From Bradyrhizobium hereditatis (lineage in GTDB: Bacteria; Pseudomonadota; Alphaproteobacteria; Rhizobiales; Xanthobacteraceae): DNA of 64,000 bases. The stretch lies in contig NZ_JAGKJK010000020.1 of the NCBI RefSeq assembly GCF_020329435.1, positions 1 through 64,000 on the forward strand, written 5' to 3'. Shown here in pieces: positions 42,944 through 51,572 of this stretch. The notes under the pieces are model-generated. The model made no database searches and was not told the DNA's origin. It worked only from the letters and a program-made list of their open reading frames with translations. How positions within the stretch are numbered: position 1 is the stretch's first letter; each line of letters begins with the position of its first letter. The position numbers were made by a program, and so were the translations under genes.

Positions 42944-43870
42944 CTATTTGCCGTTGCCTGACAAGTCGCCGTTGCCTGACAGGACCTGGGCCGCGCCGCC
43001 GATGCCGCGCCTGAAGGCCTCATCAAATGTCACGCCGCGAAGCTGCCAGCGATGGGTCCGGCCGGCCCAATCCATCTGCCACTGCGTGGCCCAGCCAAGC
43101 TGCCGGTCGTCCCAGACCAGTCGACCGGTCAGAACCGCCTCCGCATTCTGCTCGGCTGCGACAGGTGCAAGCGTGGACGACGGCGTCGCCCCGAGCGTCT
43201 CACCAGTGATGTTCGATTTCGCTAGCGCCGCCTCGCCGGGCAGCACGATGTGCATGCCGCGCTTGTCAGCCGCAGCGAGCAACGCGTCACGTTGCAGGTC
43301 AGACTGGGTTCCATCTGTCGTCACCATGTACTTCCTTGGGCCCTGCTCCATCGCGACAAACACCGCAAGCACCGGACGGTGCGAGAGCCAGGGCTTGAGG
43401 TCGAGTTTCTTGAGAATATCGTCGATCTTGCTTTGCTCGAAATCGACAGTTAGGTCATAGGGCCGGTCGCGGGTGCCCTGCTCGTCACGGATCGGCTTGC
43501 CCGCAAATTGATCGCGATAGCTGAATGCCGTGACAAAGCTCTTTGCATTCGACTTATAGGCGCCCAACCGACGGTCACCGGCGAGCTTCTGTGCACCGGA
43601 TGCTTTGATGAGGACGTCTTCGAGGCAGGCGGCAAAGCCAGCCATGCGGTTCGCCTCGCCCTGACCGGTCACGGTGACCTTGGTACGATAGAGATCACCG
43701 CCCGCGGCGGCCATGGTACCACCGCACAGGGTCAGCACGGCTGCCACAAATATCCTAACGATCGCGCGGCCTGCGTCAGGGCATATCGAGACAGGCCGGC
43801 ATCCCGTCACATGCAGATCAACCACAATCGACCTCCGCGACACTGCTTCAAGGTGCTCTTCTTCGAACAT
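42944..43870 (-). CDS. DUF2066 domain-containing exported protein
   Basis: A 308-residue protein as read from the ATG, matching DUF2066 in the central part (LYRTKVTVTGQGEANRMAGFAACLEDVLIKASG, KPWLSHRPVLAVFVAM). A hydrophobic export segment (FVAAVLTLCGGTMAAAG) lies at about residues 40-57, too far from the ATG for a normal signal peptide. A GTG at 43810 would place it better and may be the true start. DUF2066 proteins have no assigned function. It is on the opposite strand to the operons on both sides, so it is a separate unit. The last codons contain an 18-bp in-frame tandem duplication (LSGNGD, LSGNGK). Confidence 0.8.
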   Translation of the reverse strand: MFEEEHLEAVSRRSIVVDLHVTGCRPVSICPDAGRAIVRIFVAAVLTLCGGTMAAAGGDLYRTKVTVTGQGEANRMAGFAACLEDVLIKASGAQKLAGDRRLGAYKSNAKSFVTAFSYRDQFAGKPIRDEQGTRDRPYDLTVDFEQSKIDDILKKLDLKPWLSHRPVLAVFVAMEQGPRKYMVTTDGTQSDLQRDALLAAADKRGMHIVLPGEAALAKSNITGETLGATPSSTLAPVAAEQNAEAVLTGRLVWDDRQLGWATQWQMDWAGRTHRWQLRGVTFDEAFRRGIGGAAQVLSGNGDLSGNGK

Positions 43871-44124
43871 TCATTCGTTTTTTCCAAGACCGCCCCTTCG
43901 CGGCGCAACATGCAAAATGAGACTACCGGTCAAGTTGCGGCCGGCCAAGCTGCACGCGCCGCCCCAGTGATCGGCTAGCTTTCGTTCCGGCGGTCCCGAA
44001 TGCATTTCCGGATGCACTTGCGCAACCGGAATCGACCGCATGCGATTTTGAAGCGACCTCGCAATCAAGGCCTGACGATACAAATCCAGCGACAGAAGAG
44101 CTGGCGATACAAGGGAGGGGTTCG

Positions 44125-45375
44125 ATGTTGAGAAGCTGTGCGGGATTGGTCGCGCTGAGCACCCTGTTGCTTTCCGGCGCTGCCATAGCTCAAGAGAAAA
44201 TCAGGGTCGGCGTCACCGCGACGCTCGAAGGCACCTATACGGTGCTCGGCGAAGATGGAATCCGCGGCCACCAGACCGCGATCAATACGCTCGGCAAGAA
44301 GGTCGGCGACAAGGAAATCGAATTCATCGTCGCCTCCACGGATGCCACGCCCGACTCCGCTGTTCGCGCCGTCCGCAAGCTGATCGAACAGGACAAGGTC
44401 CAGATCCTGCTTTCACCTTTGTCCGGTGACGAAGGCATCGCGGTCAAGAATTTTGCCAAGACGCGTCCGGAACTGACCTTTGTGAACGCCGCTTCCGGCG
44501 CGCAGGAAACGACATATGTCGACCCGGCGCCGAATTTCTTCCGCTACAACATGGACGGCGCCCAGTGGCAGGTCGGCCTCGGCAAATACGCTTACGAAAC
44601 CAAAGGTTATCGGAAGATCGCGACGGTAGGCGAAGACTATTCGTTCATCTACACCCAGGTGTTCGGACTAGTGCTGGAGTTCTGCGGCGCCGGTGGACAG
44701 GTCACCAATCGGCAATGGGTGCCGCTCGGCACGAAGGACTTTGCGTCCGTCATTGCCGCCCTGCCTGACGATGTCGACGCGATCTATCTCGGCCTTGGCG
44801 GCGCCGATGCCGTCAACTTCCTGAACCAGTATCAACAGGCCGGCGGCAAGGCCCACCTCATGGGCGGCTCGATCATGGTCGACCAGACCATCCTCTCCGC
44901 CAAGGGTAGCGCCAAGAATGCGCTGCTCGGCACCATCGCGGCGAGCGGCCAGGCCGATACCTGGGAGGATCCAGGCTGGCAGAAGTTCGTGAAGGCCTAT
45001 CAGGACGCCTTCCCGCCAAACAAGCGGTTCCCGAGCCCATCGCTGCTCGCCACCAACTACTACAACTCGACGAGTGCGCTGATCCTCGCGCTGCGTCAGG
45101 TCAACGGCGATCTCAGCAACAATCAGGCAAAACTCAAGGAAGCCCTCGCCAAGCTCGAGCTCGACGCGCCCAACGGCAAGATCAAGCTCGACTCCAACCG
45201 TCAGGCGATCGGAACCAATTTCGTCACCGAAGTGGTCGATGACGGCAAGGGCGCGCTGTTCAGCAAGGTCGTGAAGGTCATCCCGAACGTGAACCAGACC
45301 CTAGGCTATGACCCGGCGGTGTTCTCCAAGATCGGCCTGCCGAGCCGGACGGTTCCGGAGTGCAAGAAGTACTGA
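44125..45375 (+). CDS. ABC branched-chain-type substrate-binding protein (Leu/Ile/Val-binding fold)
   Basis: A 416-residue periplasmic binding protein with a signal peptide ending at GAAIA-Q (residue 23), then the type I fold typical of LivJ-like proteins (KIRVGVTATLEGTYTVLGEDGIRGHQ, IEQDKVQILLSPLSGDEG, YRKIATVGEDYSF). It delivers a substrate to the LivHMGF components encoded after the AraC gene. LivJ-like proteins in catabolic clusters often bind aromatic acids, amides or other organics, so the ligand need not be an amino acid. A good ribosome site, AAGGGAGGGG, precedes the ATG. It opens the long plus-strand gene run. Confidence 0.93.
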   Translation: MLRSCAGLVALSTLLLSGAAIAQEKIRVGVTATLEGTYTVLGEDGIRGHQTAINTLGKKVGDKEIEFIVASTDATPDSAVRAVRKLIEQDKVQILLSPLSGDEGIAVKNFAKTRPELTFVNAASGAQETTYVDPAPNFFRYNMDGAQWQVGLGKYAYETKGYRKIATVGEDYSFIYTQVFGLVLEFCGAGGQVTNRQWVPLGTKDFASVIAALPDDVDAIYLGLGGADAVNFLNQYQQAGGKAHLMGGSIMVDQTILSAKGSAKNALLGTIAASGQADTWEDPGWQKFVKAYQDAFPPNKRFPSPSLLATNYYNSTSALILALRQVNGDLSNNQAKLKEALAKLELDAPNGKIKLDSNRQAIGTNFVTEVVDDGKGALFSKVVKVIPNVNQTLGYDPAVFSKIGLPSRTVPECKKY

Positions 45376-45394
45376 GTTCTTCGCATCTGCGAAC

Positions 45395-45417
45395 GGGCCC
45401 CGGTCATGCCGGGGCCC
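45395..45417 (+). terminator. Strong hairpin after the binding-protein gene
   Basis: A perfect 9-bp GC-only stem, GGGCCCCGG with CCGGGGCCC, 5-base loop, 20 bp after the stop. There is no T-run, so it may stabilise the abundant binding-protein message or stop part of the transcription before the araC-like gene. Confidence 0.5.
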
Positions 45418-45513
45418 GGGCACGACCGGGCAGGATGTGATCCACCCTTGCATTCTCGCGACGGATGTTGAACGCTCATTGAAAAGACAAGAACATCCCG
45501 CGGGAGGGAAGGC

Positions 45514-46341
45514 ATGAGCAAGGCTCTCGCCGTCTTCCACGGCCGGTTCGGTCGCGCGACGGTCTATCAGTTGAACCGCCCCTTCAACATGCATGCGCAT
45601 CGCGAAGGGCATCTGATTTTCCATGTCGGTGGAACCCCAGCCCGCATTGATGTATGCGACGAGCGGTGGCTGCTTGCAGAAGATTCCATTGTTGCCATCA
45701 ACCCCTGGGAACCACACAACTTTGTGCCGACTGACGTCGAGAACGGAGCGATCTTCTTCGTCCTTTACGTCAACGCCGAATGGTTCGCTCCCGATGCAGC
45801 GCGGGCCCACAGCCTGCGGTTCGGCCGCACCTGCTTCAAGCGCACGGTTCCGCTCGACAGGCATATCCGGCGGACCGCGGCGCTTGTGTGCGGCGCACCT
45901 TCGCTGAGCAGCCTCGATTGTGAACTCAGGCAGTTGATCGACGGTTGCTATGAGGAAAGCTGGCAGAGATCCGAGCCGGTGCAGGAAATGCGCAACCCCA
46001 CCGCGATCACCGACTTTCGTGTCCGCAAATCGATCAAGCTGATGTCCGAAAGTCCTGGCGCGGAGATCGAACTGGATTCGATCGCACGGGAGGCCGGCCT
46101 GTCGCGTCCGCATTTCTACCGCCTGTTCCGCACCCAGACCGGTGTCACGCCGAACCTCTATCTCAACACACTCATCATGGAACAGGCATTGGACGCGCTG
46201 GTTGCGACCGACGTGCCGATCGCCGATATCGGCTTCGATCTCGGCTTCTCCTCCCAGAGCGGTTTCACCCGTTTCTTCGCCGCCAATGTCGGGATGGCGC
46301 CGACGGAATACCGCCGCGCCGCCAAAGTCTTGCGGCCGTAA
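45514..46341 (+). CDS. AraC-family transcription regulator
   Basis: A 275-residue regulator. The N-terminal half is a cupin-type sensor (HAHREGHLIFHVGG near residue 28, INPWEPHNF near 65). The C-terminal 100 residues hold two HTH motifs of the AraC/XylS class (SIAREAGLSRPHFYRLFRTQTG, IADIGFDLGFSSQSGFTRFFAANVGMAPTEYRR). Such proteins usually activate a nearby catabolic operon when its substrate is present. It lies between the binding-protein gene and the permeases on the same strand, an unusual place inside the transport set. The regulated operon is therefore probably the downstream run. Confidence 0.94.
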   Translation: MSKALAVFHGRFGRATVYQLNRPFNMHAHREGHLIFHVGGTPARIDVCDERWLLAEDSIVAINPWEPHNFVPTDVENGAIFFVLYVNAEWFAPDAARAHSLRFGRTCFKRTVPLDRHIRRTAALVCGAPSLSSLDCELRQLIDGCYEESWQRSEPVQEMRNPTAITDFRVRKSIKLMSESPGAEIELDSIAREAGLSRPHFYRLFRTQTGVTPNLYLNTLIMEQALDALVATDVPIADIGFDLGFSSQSGFTRFFAANVGMAPTEYRRAAKVLRP

Positions 46342-46447
46342 GCGCGCCTGGCGCGAAAAGATACTGACAATCAAGTGCAAGGCCCGCGGCGCCGTTAGGA
46401 TGCCCTAAAACGCGAGCCGAAACGGCCGCGGCGTCTGGGAGGACGGT

Positions 46448-46474
46448 ATGGCGACGGCCGGGCTATTGCCGTGA
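46448..46474 (+). CDS. Possible 8-residue leader peptide coupled to livH
   Basis: An ATG preceded by GGGAGG at good spacing opens a frame of eight codons (MATAGLLP) whose TGA overlaps the GTG start of the first permease gene as GTGA. No other good ribosome site serves that GTG. Translation of the leader with re-initiation would explain the arrangement. A sequencing error joining the two frames is the alternative. Confidence 0.4.
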   Translation: MATAGLLP

Positions 46475-47481
46475 CAAGGTTTATCGAACGCCATCCGGCT
46501 TGGGCGCTGATCGCGCTCGTCGCGGTCGCGCTATTGTTGTGGCTGATCCTCGCTGTCTGGCCGCCCGGCCTCGAAGAGGCGATCGGCAGGAAGCGGGTGT
46601 TTCTCAACGCCGTCCTCAACGGCATCACGCTCGGCAGCCTCTACTTCCTGGTGGCCAGCGGCTTCACCCTGATCTTCGGCCTAATGCGCAACGTCAACCT
46701 CGCGCATGGCTCCCTCTATCTGTTCGGCGGCTATATCGGCTACGCCATCAGCGCCTGGACCGGCTCCTGGATCCTCGGCTTCATCATCGCGTTCATCGCG
46801 GTAGCGCTGGTCGGTATCGCCCTGCAAATCATCGTCTTTCGCCGCATGGAGGGCGAGGATTTGCGCCAGACCATGGTCACGATCGGGCTGTCGATCGTAT
46901 TTGCGGACCTGATGCTGTGGGCCTTCGGCGGCGATTTCTATCAGATCCAGACCCCGAGTTGGCTGGTCGGTCCGATCGAATTGCCGCTGGTCACCGCGGT
47001 CAAATCGTCGGGTGAAGCGGTCTATCTGCGCTATCCGCTGGTGCGGCTCGTGATCTTCGTCGCCGCCGTCGTCATCGGCATCGTGATGTGGCTGGCGCTC
47101 AACCGCACCCGCGTCGGGATGATGGTACGGGCCGGCGTCGATGATCGCGACATGCTCGCCGCGACCGGCGTGCCGATCCAACTCGTCTTCGTAGCCGTAT
47201 TCGCGCTCGGCGCCGGACTTGCCGGCATCGCGGGCGTCGTCGGCGGAACCTTTCAGTCGCTTTCCCCTGGCGAAGACACCCGCTTTCTGCTCGCTTCTCT
47301 CGTCGTCGTCATCGTCGGCGGCATGGGATCGATTCCAGGTGCGGCGCTGGGAGCCGTTATCATCGGCCTCGCCGAGCAGCTCGGCTCCGTCTACATCCCG
47401 ACCTATGCGATCGTGGTGACCTTCCTCATCATGGTGCTGGTGCTGGCGCTGCGGCCGCAAGGCCTTCTAGCGAGGCGCTGA
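46471..47481 (+). CDS. ABC branched-chain-type permease (LivH family)
   Basis: A 336-residue inner-membrane permease with about eight hydrophobic segments. LivH marks are NGITLGSLYFLVASGFTLIFGLMRNVNLAHGSLYLFGGYIGY near residues 50-90 and a C-terminal GGMGSIPGAALGAVIIGLAEQL. It forms one half of the membrane channel with the LivM-type partner encoded one base further on. It starts with GTG, overlapping the stop of a tiny upstream frame. The N-terminus carries one extra hydrophobic helix compared with the shortest LivH proteins. Confidence 0.95.
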   Translation: MTRFIERHPAWALIALVAVALLLWLILAVWPPGLEEAIGRKRVFLNAVLNGITLGSLYFLVASGFTLIFGLMRNVNLAHGSLYLFGGYIGYAISAWTGSWILGFIIAFIAVALVGIALQIIVFRRMEGEDLRQTMVTIGLSIVFADLMLWAFGGDFYQIQTPSWLVGPIELPLVTAVKSSGEAVYLRYPLVRLVIFVAAVVIGIVMWLALNRTRVGMMVRAGVDDRDMLAATGVPIQLVFVAVFALGAGLAGIAGVVGGTFQSLSPGEDTRFLLASLVVVIVGGMGSIPGAALGAVIIGLAEQLGSVYIPTYAIVVTFLIMVLVLALRPQGLLARR

Positions 47482-47482
47482 C

Positions 47483-48565
47483 ATGTCCCTTGTCCAGAGC
47501 GCCCCTGAGACCACCCAGCCCGCCGCAGCGCCGCGCGCGACGCTATTGGCATGGCCTGAATTCAACAAGCCGGCGGTCTGGCTGGTGGCAGTGATTCTCC
47601 TGATCATGCCGTTCATCGCTAGCGGCTTCTTCCTGATCGAGATCTTTGCCACGACATTGATCCTTGGGACCATCGCGCTCAGCCTGATGTTCCTTGCGGG
47701 CTACGGCGGCATGGTGAGCCTGATGCAGCTCACCATCGCCGGCTTTGCCGCTTACATGGTTGCGGTGTTCGGGATGAGCGCCAACACCAATATCAGCCTC
47801 GGTTGGCCGTGGTGGCTCGCAACGCCGATGGCGCTGGTGCTCGCGACCATCTTCGGCACGCTCGGCGGCACACTCGCGGTGCGCACCGAAGGCATCTACA
47901 CCATCATGATCACGCTCGCGATCGGCGCGGCCTTCTACTATTTCACCAATCAGAACTGGGCGATCTTCGGCGGCCACACCGGCATCAACACCATCGCCAC
48001 GCCGAAATTCTGGGGCGTCGATTGGCGCGCCGACGTCCCCTATTATTACGTCACGCTGGGCGTCGCCGCGTTTTGCTATTTCGCCGTTCAATATGTCTCG
48101 CGCGCCCCGTTCGGCCTCGCGCTGCAGGGCGTGCGCGACAATCCGCGCCGCATGGCGGCGCTCGGCTTCAACGTCAATGCGCACCGCGTTGCAGCCTACG
48201 CCTTCGCATCCTTTATCGCCGCGCTCGGCGGCGTCCTGCAGGTCTGGAACTATCGGCAGATCTCGCCGGGTTCGGTCAGCGTCGGCGCCTGCATCGATAT
48301 CCTGATCATTGCTGTCGTCGGCGGTATCACCCGTCCCATTGGGCCTTACATCGGCGCCTTCATCTTCGTCATCCTGCGCACCTTCGCGCTCGATCTCCTG
48401 GTCAAGTTGGGGCTCGACGGCAATCGCTTCCGCCTTCTGATCGGGCTCGGATTCCTCGCGATCGTGTTCTGGTCGTCGGATGGCGTGATCGGGCTGTGGG
48501 AGCGCTGGCGACGCCGCGCCACCACTCCAGACAAGCGCGCGGTCGGAGGCCATGGCCATGGATAG
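47483..48565 (+). CDS. ABC branched-chain-type permease (LivM family)
   Basis: A 360-residue permease, the second half of the channel, with about nine membrane segments. LivM features are AGYGGMVSLMQLTIAGFAAYM near residue 72, LAVRTEGIYTIMITLAIGAAFYY near 130, and the ATPase-docking stretch LQGVRDNPRRMAALGFNVNAHR near 212. The C-terminal tail is basic and ends in a His/Gly run. Its end overlaps the next ATPase gene by 14 bp, which shows coupling. Confidence 0.95.
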   Translation: MSLVQSAPETTQPAAAPRATLLAWPEFNKPAVWLVAVILLIMPFIASGFFLIEIFATTLILGTIALSLMFLAGYGGMVSLMQLTIAGFAAYMVAVFGMSANTNISLGWPWWLATPMALVLATIFGTLGGTLAVRTEGIYTIMITLAIGAAFYYFTNQNWAIFGGHTGINTIATPKFWGVDWRADVPYYYVTLGVAAFCYFAVQYVSRAPFGLALQGVRDNPRRMAALGFNVNAHRVAAYAFASFIAALGGVLQVWNYRQISPGSVSVGACIDILIIAVVGGITRPIGPYIGAFIFVILRTFALDLLVKLGLDGNRFRLLIGLGFLAIVFWSSDGVIGLWERWRRRATTPDKRAVGGHGHG

Positions 48566-49340
48566 CGCCGCGCCACGCTTTTCAGCCGTCGGGGCAGGCG
48601 CCGCGCTGGAGCTGCGCGGCGTGACGCGGCTGTTTGGCGCGCTCGCGGCGCTCACCGACGTCACCATCACCGTTCGTCCGGGGGAACGCCGCGCCGTGCT
48701 CGGCTCCAACGGCGCCGGCAAGACCACGCTGTTCAATTGCGTGACCGGTGACTTTCCGCCATCCTCAGGCACTATCCGCTTCTTCGGCGAGGACATTACC
48801 CACTTTCCGCCCTATGAACGGATCAGGCGCGGCCTGCGCCGCACCTACCAGATTTCGGCGCTGTTTCCCGGCCTCACGGTGCGGGACAATGTCTATCTCG
48901 CCTGCCGCGGCGTCTCCCGTGGAAGGTATTCTTTCTTGCGCCCGGGTACGAACGACGCCCTCATGAGCGCGGCCGAAACGCTGATCCAGGCCGTGCATCT
49001 GACGGCTGTCAAGGAGCAGCGGGTCGCCGAGCTCGCACATGGCCAGCAACGGCAGCTCGAGATCGCACTCGCGCTTGCCGGCGCGCCGCGTTTCATTCTG
49101 TTCGACGAACCGGCCGCGGGCCTCTCCCCCACCGAGCGGCGCGAGCTGATCGAAATCCTGACCTCGCTGCCCGCCCACATCGGCTACATCATCATCGAGC
49201 ACGATATGGATGTCGCGCTGCGCGTCGTCGAAAGCGTCACCATGATGCACAACGGCCGCGTCTTCAAGGAAGGCCTGCCGCACGAGATCGAAGCCGACCC
49301 CGAGGTGCAGGAACTCTATCTGGGGGCCGGCCATGAGTGA
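48552..49340 (+). CDS. ABC branched-chain-type ATPase (LivG family)
   Basis: A 262-residue ATPase with Walker A GSNGAGKTT near residue 52, signature LAHGQQRQLEIALAL near 158, Walker B FILFDEPAAGLSP near 178, and switch His in IIIEHDMDVALRV. The usual LSGGQ appears as LAHGQ, common in LivG proteins. It overlaps livM by 14 bp and the LivF fusion gene by 8 bp. Confidence 0.95.
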   Translation: MAMDSAAPRFSAVGAGAALELRGVTRLFGALAALTDVTITVRPGERRAVLGSNGAGKTTLFNCVTGDFPPSSGTIRFFGEDITHFPPYERIRRGLRRTYQISALFPGLTVRDNVYLACRGVSRGRYSFLRPGTNDALMSAAETLIQAVHLTAVKEQRVAELAHGQQRQLEIALALAGAPRFILFDEPAAGLSPTERRELIEILTSLPAHIGYIIIEHDMDVALRVVESVTMMHNGRVFKEGLPHEIEADPEVQELYLGAGHE

Positions 49341-51570
49341 TATCCGCCGCTCCGCTCCGGCCCTCGAAGTGAGGGGTCTCGACGTCTATTACGGCCATTC
49401 CCATGCGCTGCAGGGCGTCGATCTGACCCTCGATTCAGGCGTGTTCTCGGTGGTCGGCCGCAACGGCATGGGCAAGACCACGCTGTGCAAGACCATCATG
49501 GGCCTGTTGCGGGCAAGTGGCGGTTCGGTTCGGGTACGAGGCGAGGACATCACCCGCCTTAGCCCGGCACGGATCGCGCAAGCCGGCGTCGGCTATGTTC
49601 CGCAGGGGCGCCGTCTCTGGCGCTCGCTCAGTGTCGACGAGCATTTGCGCTTGGCCGCCGGAATGCGCCGCGGCCCCTGGACCATCGATCGCATCTACGA
49701 GACGTTTCCCCGCCTTGCCGAACGCAAGGACCATGGCGGAGGCCAGCTCTCGGGCGGCGAACAGCAAATGCTGGCGATCTCGCGCGCGCTTCTGACCAAT
49801 CCGCATCTGCTCATCATGGACGAGCCGACCGAAGGGCTTGCGCCTGTCATCGTCGCCCAGGTCGAGGAAATGCTCGTAAGCCTCGGCGAAGACGGCGACA
49901 TGTCCGTGCTCGTGATCGAGCAGAATATCGGCGTTGCCACCGCGATCTCGAAGAACGTCGCGATCATGGTCAATGGCCGCGTCAACCGCATCATCGATTC
50001 CGCACGCCTCGCCGCCGACCGGGAATTGCAACAACGTCTGCTGGGTGTTGGAGTCGTTGGCGTCCACGCCGAGCCGGAAACGGATATCGAACCTGCCGAT
50101 GCGAGCGCCGAGGCCAAGGCACGTCCCGCGCCGCCCCGCGCCCCGGGCACGGCGCCTGTCCGGATCTATGTCTCTAATCCGACGCTGCCGACGCGCTGGT
50201 CGCAGCCGGCGCCGATTGCCCGCATCGAGGCCGCCGCGCGCACGCTTTCGGCAGGCGTGACGCGCATCGAAGACGCTGCCCGGCAAAGGCGCCAGCCCGG
50301 CACTCTCCTGCACAGCACATCCGGACCGCCAGTCGTTCTCGTCGTCGGCACGCTCGACACCAAGGCGGAGGAGCTGCGCTTCATTCGCGACGTAATCGCC
50401 GGACACGGCTTGCGGACGCGCCTCGTCGACGTCTCCACCAGCGGCAAGCTTTCCACCTGCGACGTCTCCGCCCAGGAAATCGCGCTCAACCACGGGCGCG
50501 GCGGATCGAGCGTGTTCAGCTCCGACCGCGGCGCATCGGTGACGGCGATGGCGGATGCCTTCGCGAACTGGCTGCGACGTCAGGGCAATGTCGCAGGGAT
50601 CATTTCGGCGGGTGGTTCCGGCGGCGCCTCGCTGGTCGCACCCGCCATGCGTGCCCTGCCCGTCGGCGTGCCGAAGCTCATCATCTCCTCGGTCGCGTCA
50701 GGCGATGTCGGCCCCTATGTCGGGCCTGCCGATATCACGATGATGTATTCGGTGACGGACGTGCAGGGCCTCAACTCGATCTCGCGCGCCGTGCTCGCCA
50801 ATGGCGCCAACGCCATCGCCGGCATGGTGAAGGCGCGTCTCGAAAATCAAAGCGCGGCCGAGCGTAGCGCCCCGGCCGGATTGCCCGCGGTCGGCATCAC
50901 CATGTTCGGCGTGACGACGCCCGCCGTGCAGAAGATCGCGGCCGACCTGCGCAACGATTTCGAATGTCTCGTCTTCCATGCCACCGGCGTCGGCGGCCGC
51001 TCGATGGAAAAGCTGGTCGACTCCGGAATGCTCGCTGCCGTGATCGACCTCACGACGACAGAAGTCTGCGACTTTCTGATGGGCGGCGTATTCCCCGCCA
51101 CTGATGATCGCTTTGGCGCCGTCATCCGCAGCCGCGTGCCCTTCATCGGCTCGGTCGGCGCGCTCGACATGGTCAATTTCGGCGCGCCGGACACCATCCC
51201 CGAGCGCTACCGCCAGCGCAAATTCCACGTTCACAATCCGCAGGTGACCTTGATGCGCACCACGCCGGAGGAGAACGACCGCATCGGGCGCTGGATCGGC
51301 GACAAGCTCAACCGGATGGACGGACCGGTGCGCTTCTTCCTGCCGGAAGGCGGCGTTTCCGCGCTCGATGCGCCGGGGCAGCCGTTCTGGGATCCGGAAG
51401 CCGACGCGGCGCTGTTCACCGCGCTGGAACGCAGCGTGCGCCAGACCGGCAACCGCCAGCTCATCCGCATCAAGCGCCACATCAACGATCCCGAATTTGC
51501 ATCCGCCATCGTCGCCGCGCTCCGTCCCCTGGTCGGACGCCCGGGGACCCGTCGGAGAGTTGCGAGGTGA
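49333..51570 (+). CDS. LivF-type ABC ATPase fused to a UPF0261 (Tm-1-like) domain
   Basis: A 745-residue fusion. Residues 1-240 are a LivF-type ATPase (Walker A GRNGMGKTT near 38, signature LSGGEQQMLAI near 138, Walker B LLIMDEPTEGL near 158). Residues ~240-325 are an Ala/Pro/Arg-rich linker. Residues ~330-740 match UPF0261, the N-terminal ATP-binding domain of the plant protein Tm-1 (VVGTLDTKAEELRFIRDVI, GGSGGASLVAPAMRALPVG, ATGVGGRSMEKLVDSG). The UPF0261 domain binds ATP but has no settled reaction. The fusion ties it physically to the importer, suggesting it acts on the incoming substrate. The PF09370 gene follows directly, 2 bp on. Confidence 0.93.
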   Translation: MSDIRRSAPALEVRGLDVYYGHSHALQGVDLTLDSGVFSVVGRNGMGKTTLCKTIMGLLRASGGSVRVRGEDITRLSPARIAQAGVGYVPQGRRLWRSLSVDEHLRLAAGMRRGPWTIDRIYETFPRLAERKDHGGGQLSGGEQQMLAISRALLTNPHLLIMDEPTEGLAPVIVAQVEEMLVSLGEDGDMSVLVIEQNIGVATAISKNVAIMVNGRVNRIIDSARLAADRELQQRLLGVGVVGVHAEPETDIEPADASAEAKARPAPPRAPGTAPVRIYVSNPTLPTRWSQPAPIARIEAAARTLSAGVTRIEDAARQRRQPGTLLHSTSGPPVVLVVGTLDTKAEELRFIRDVIAGHGLRTRLVDVSTSGKLSTCDVSAQEIALNHGRGGSSVFSSDRGASVTAMADAFANWLRRQGNVAGIISAGGSGGASLVAPAMRALPVGVPKLIISSVASGDVGPYVGPADITMMYSVTDVQGLNSISRAVLANGANAIAGMVKARLENQSAAERSAPAGLPAVGITMFGVTTPAVQKIAADLRNDFECLVFHATGVGGRSMEKLVDSGMLAAVIDLTTTEVCDFLMGGVFPATDDRFGAVIRSRVPFIGSVGALDMVNFGAPDTIPERYRQRKFHVHNPQVTLMRTTPEENDRIGRWIGDKLNRMDGPVRFFLPEGGVSALDAPGQPFWDPEADAALFTALERSVRQTGNRQLIRIKRHINDPEFASAIVAALRPLVGRPGTRRRVAR

Positions 51571-51572
51571 CC

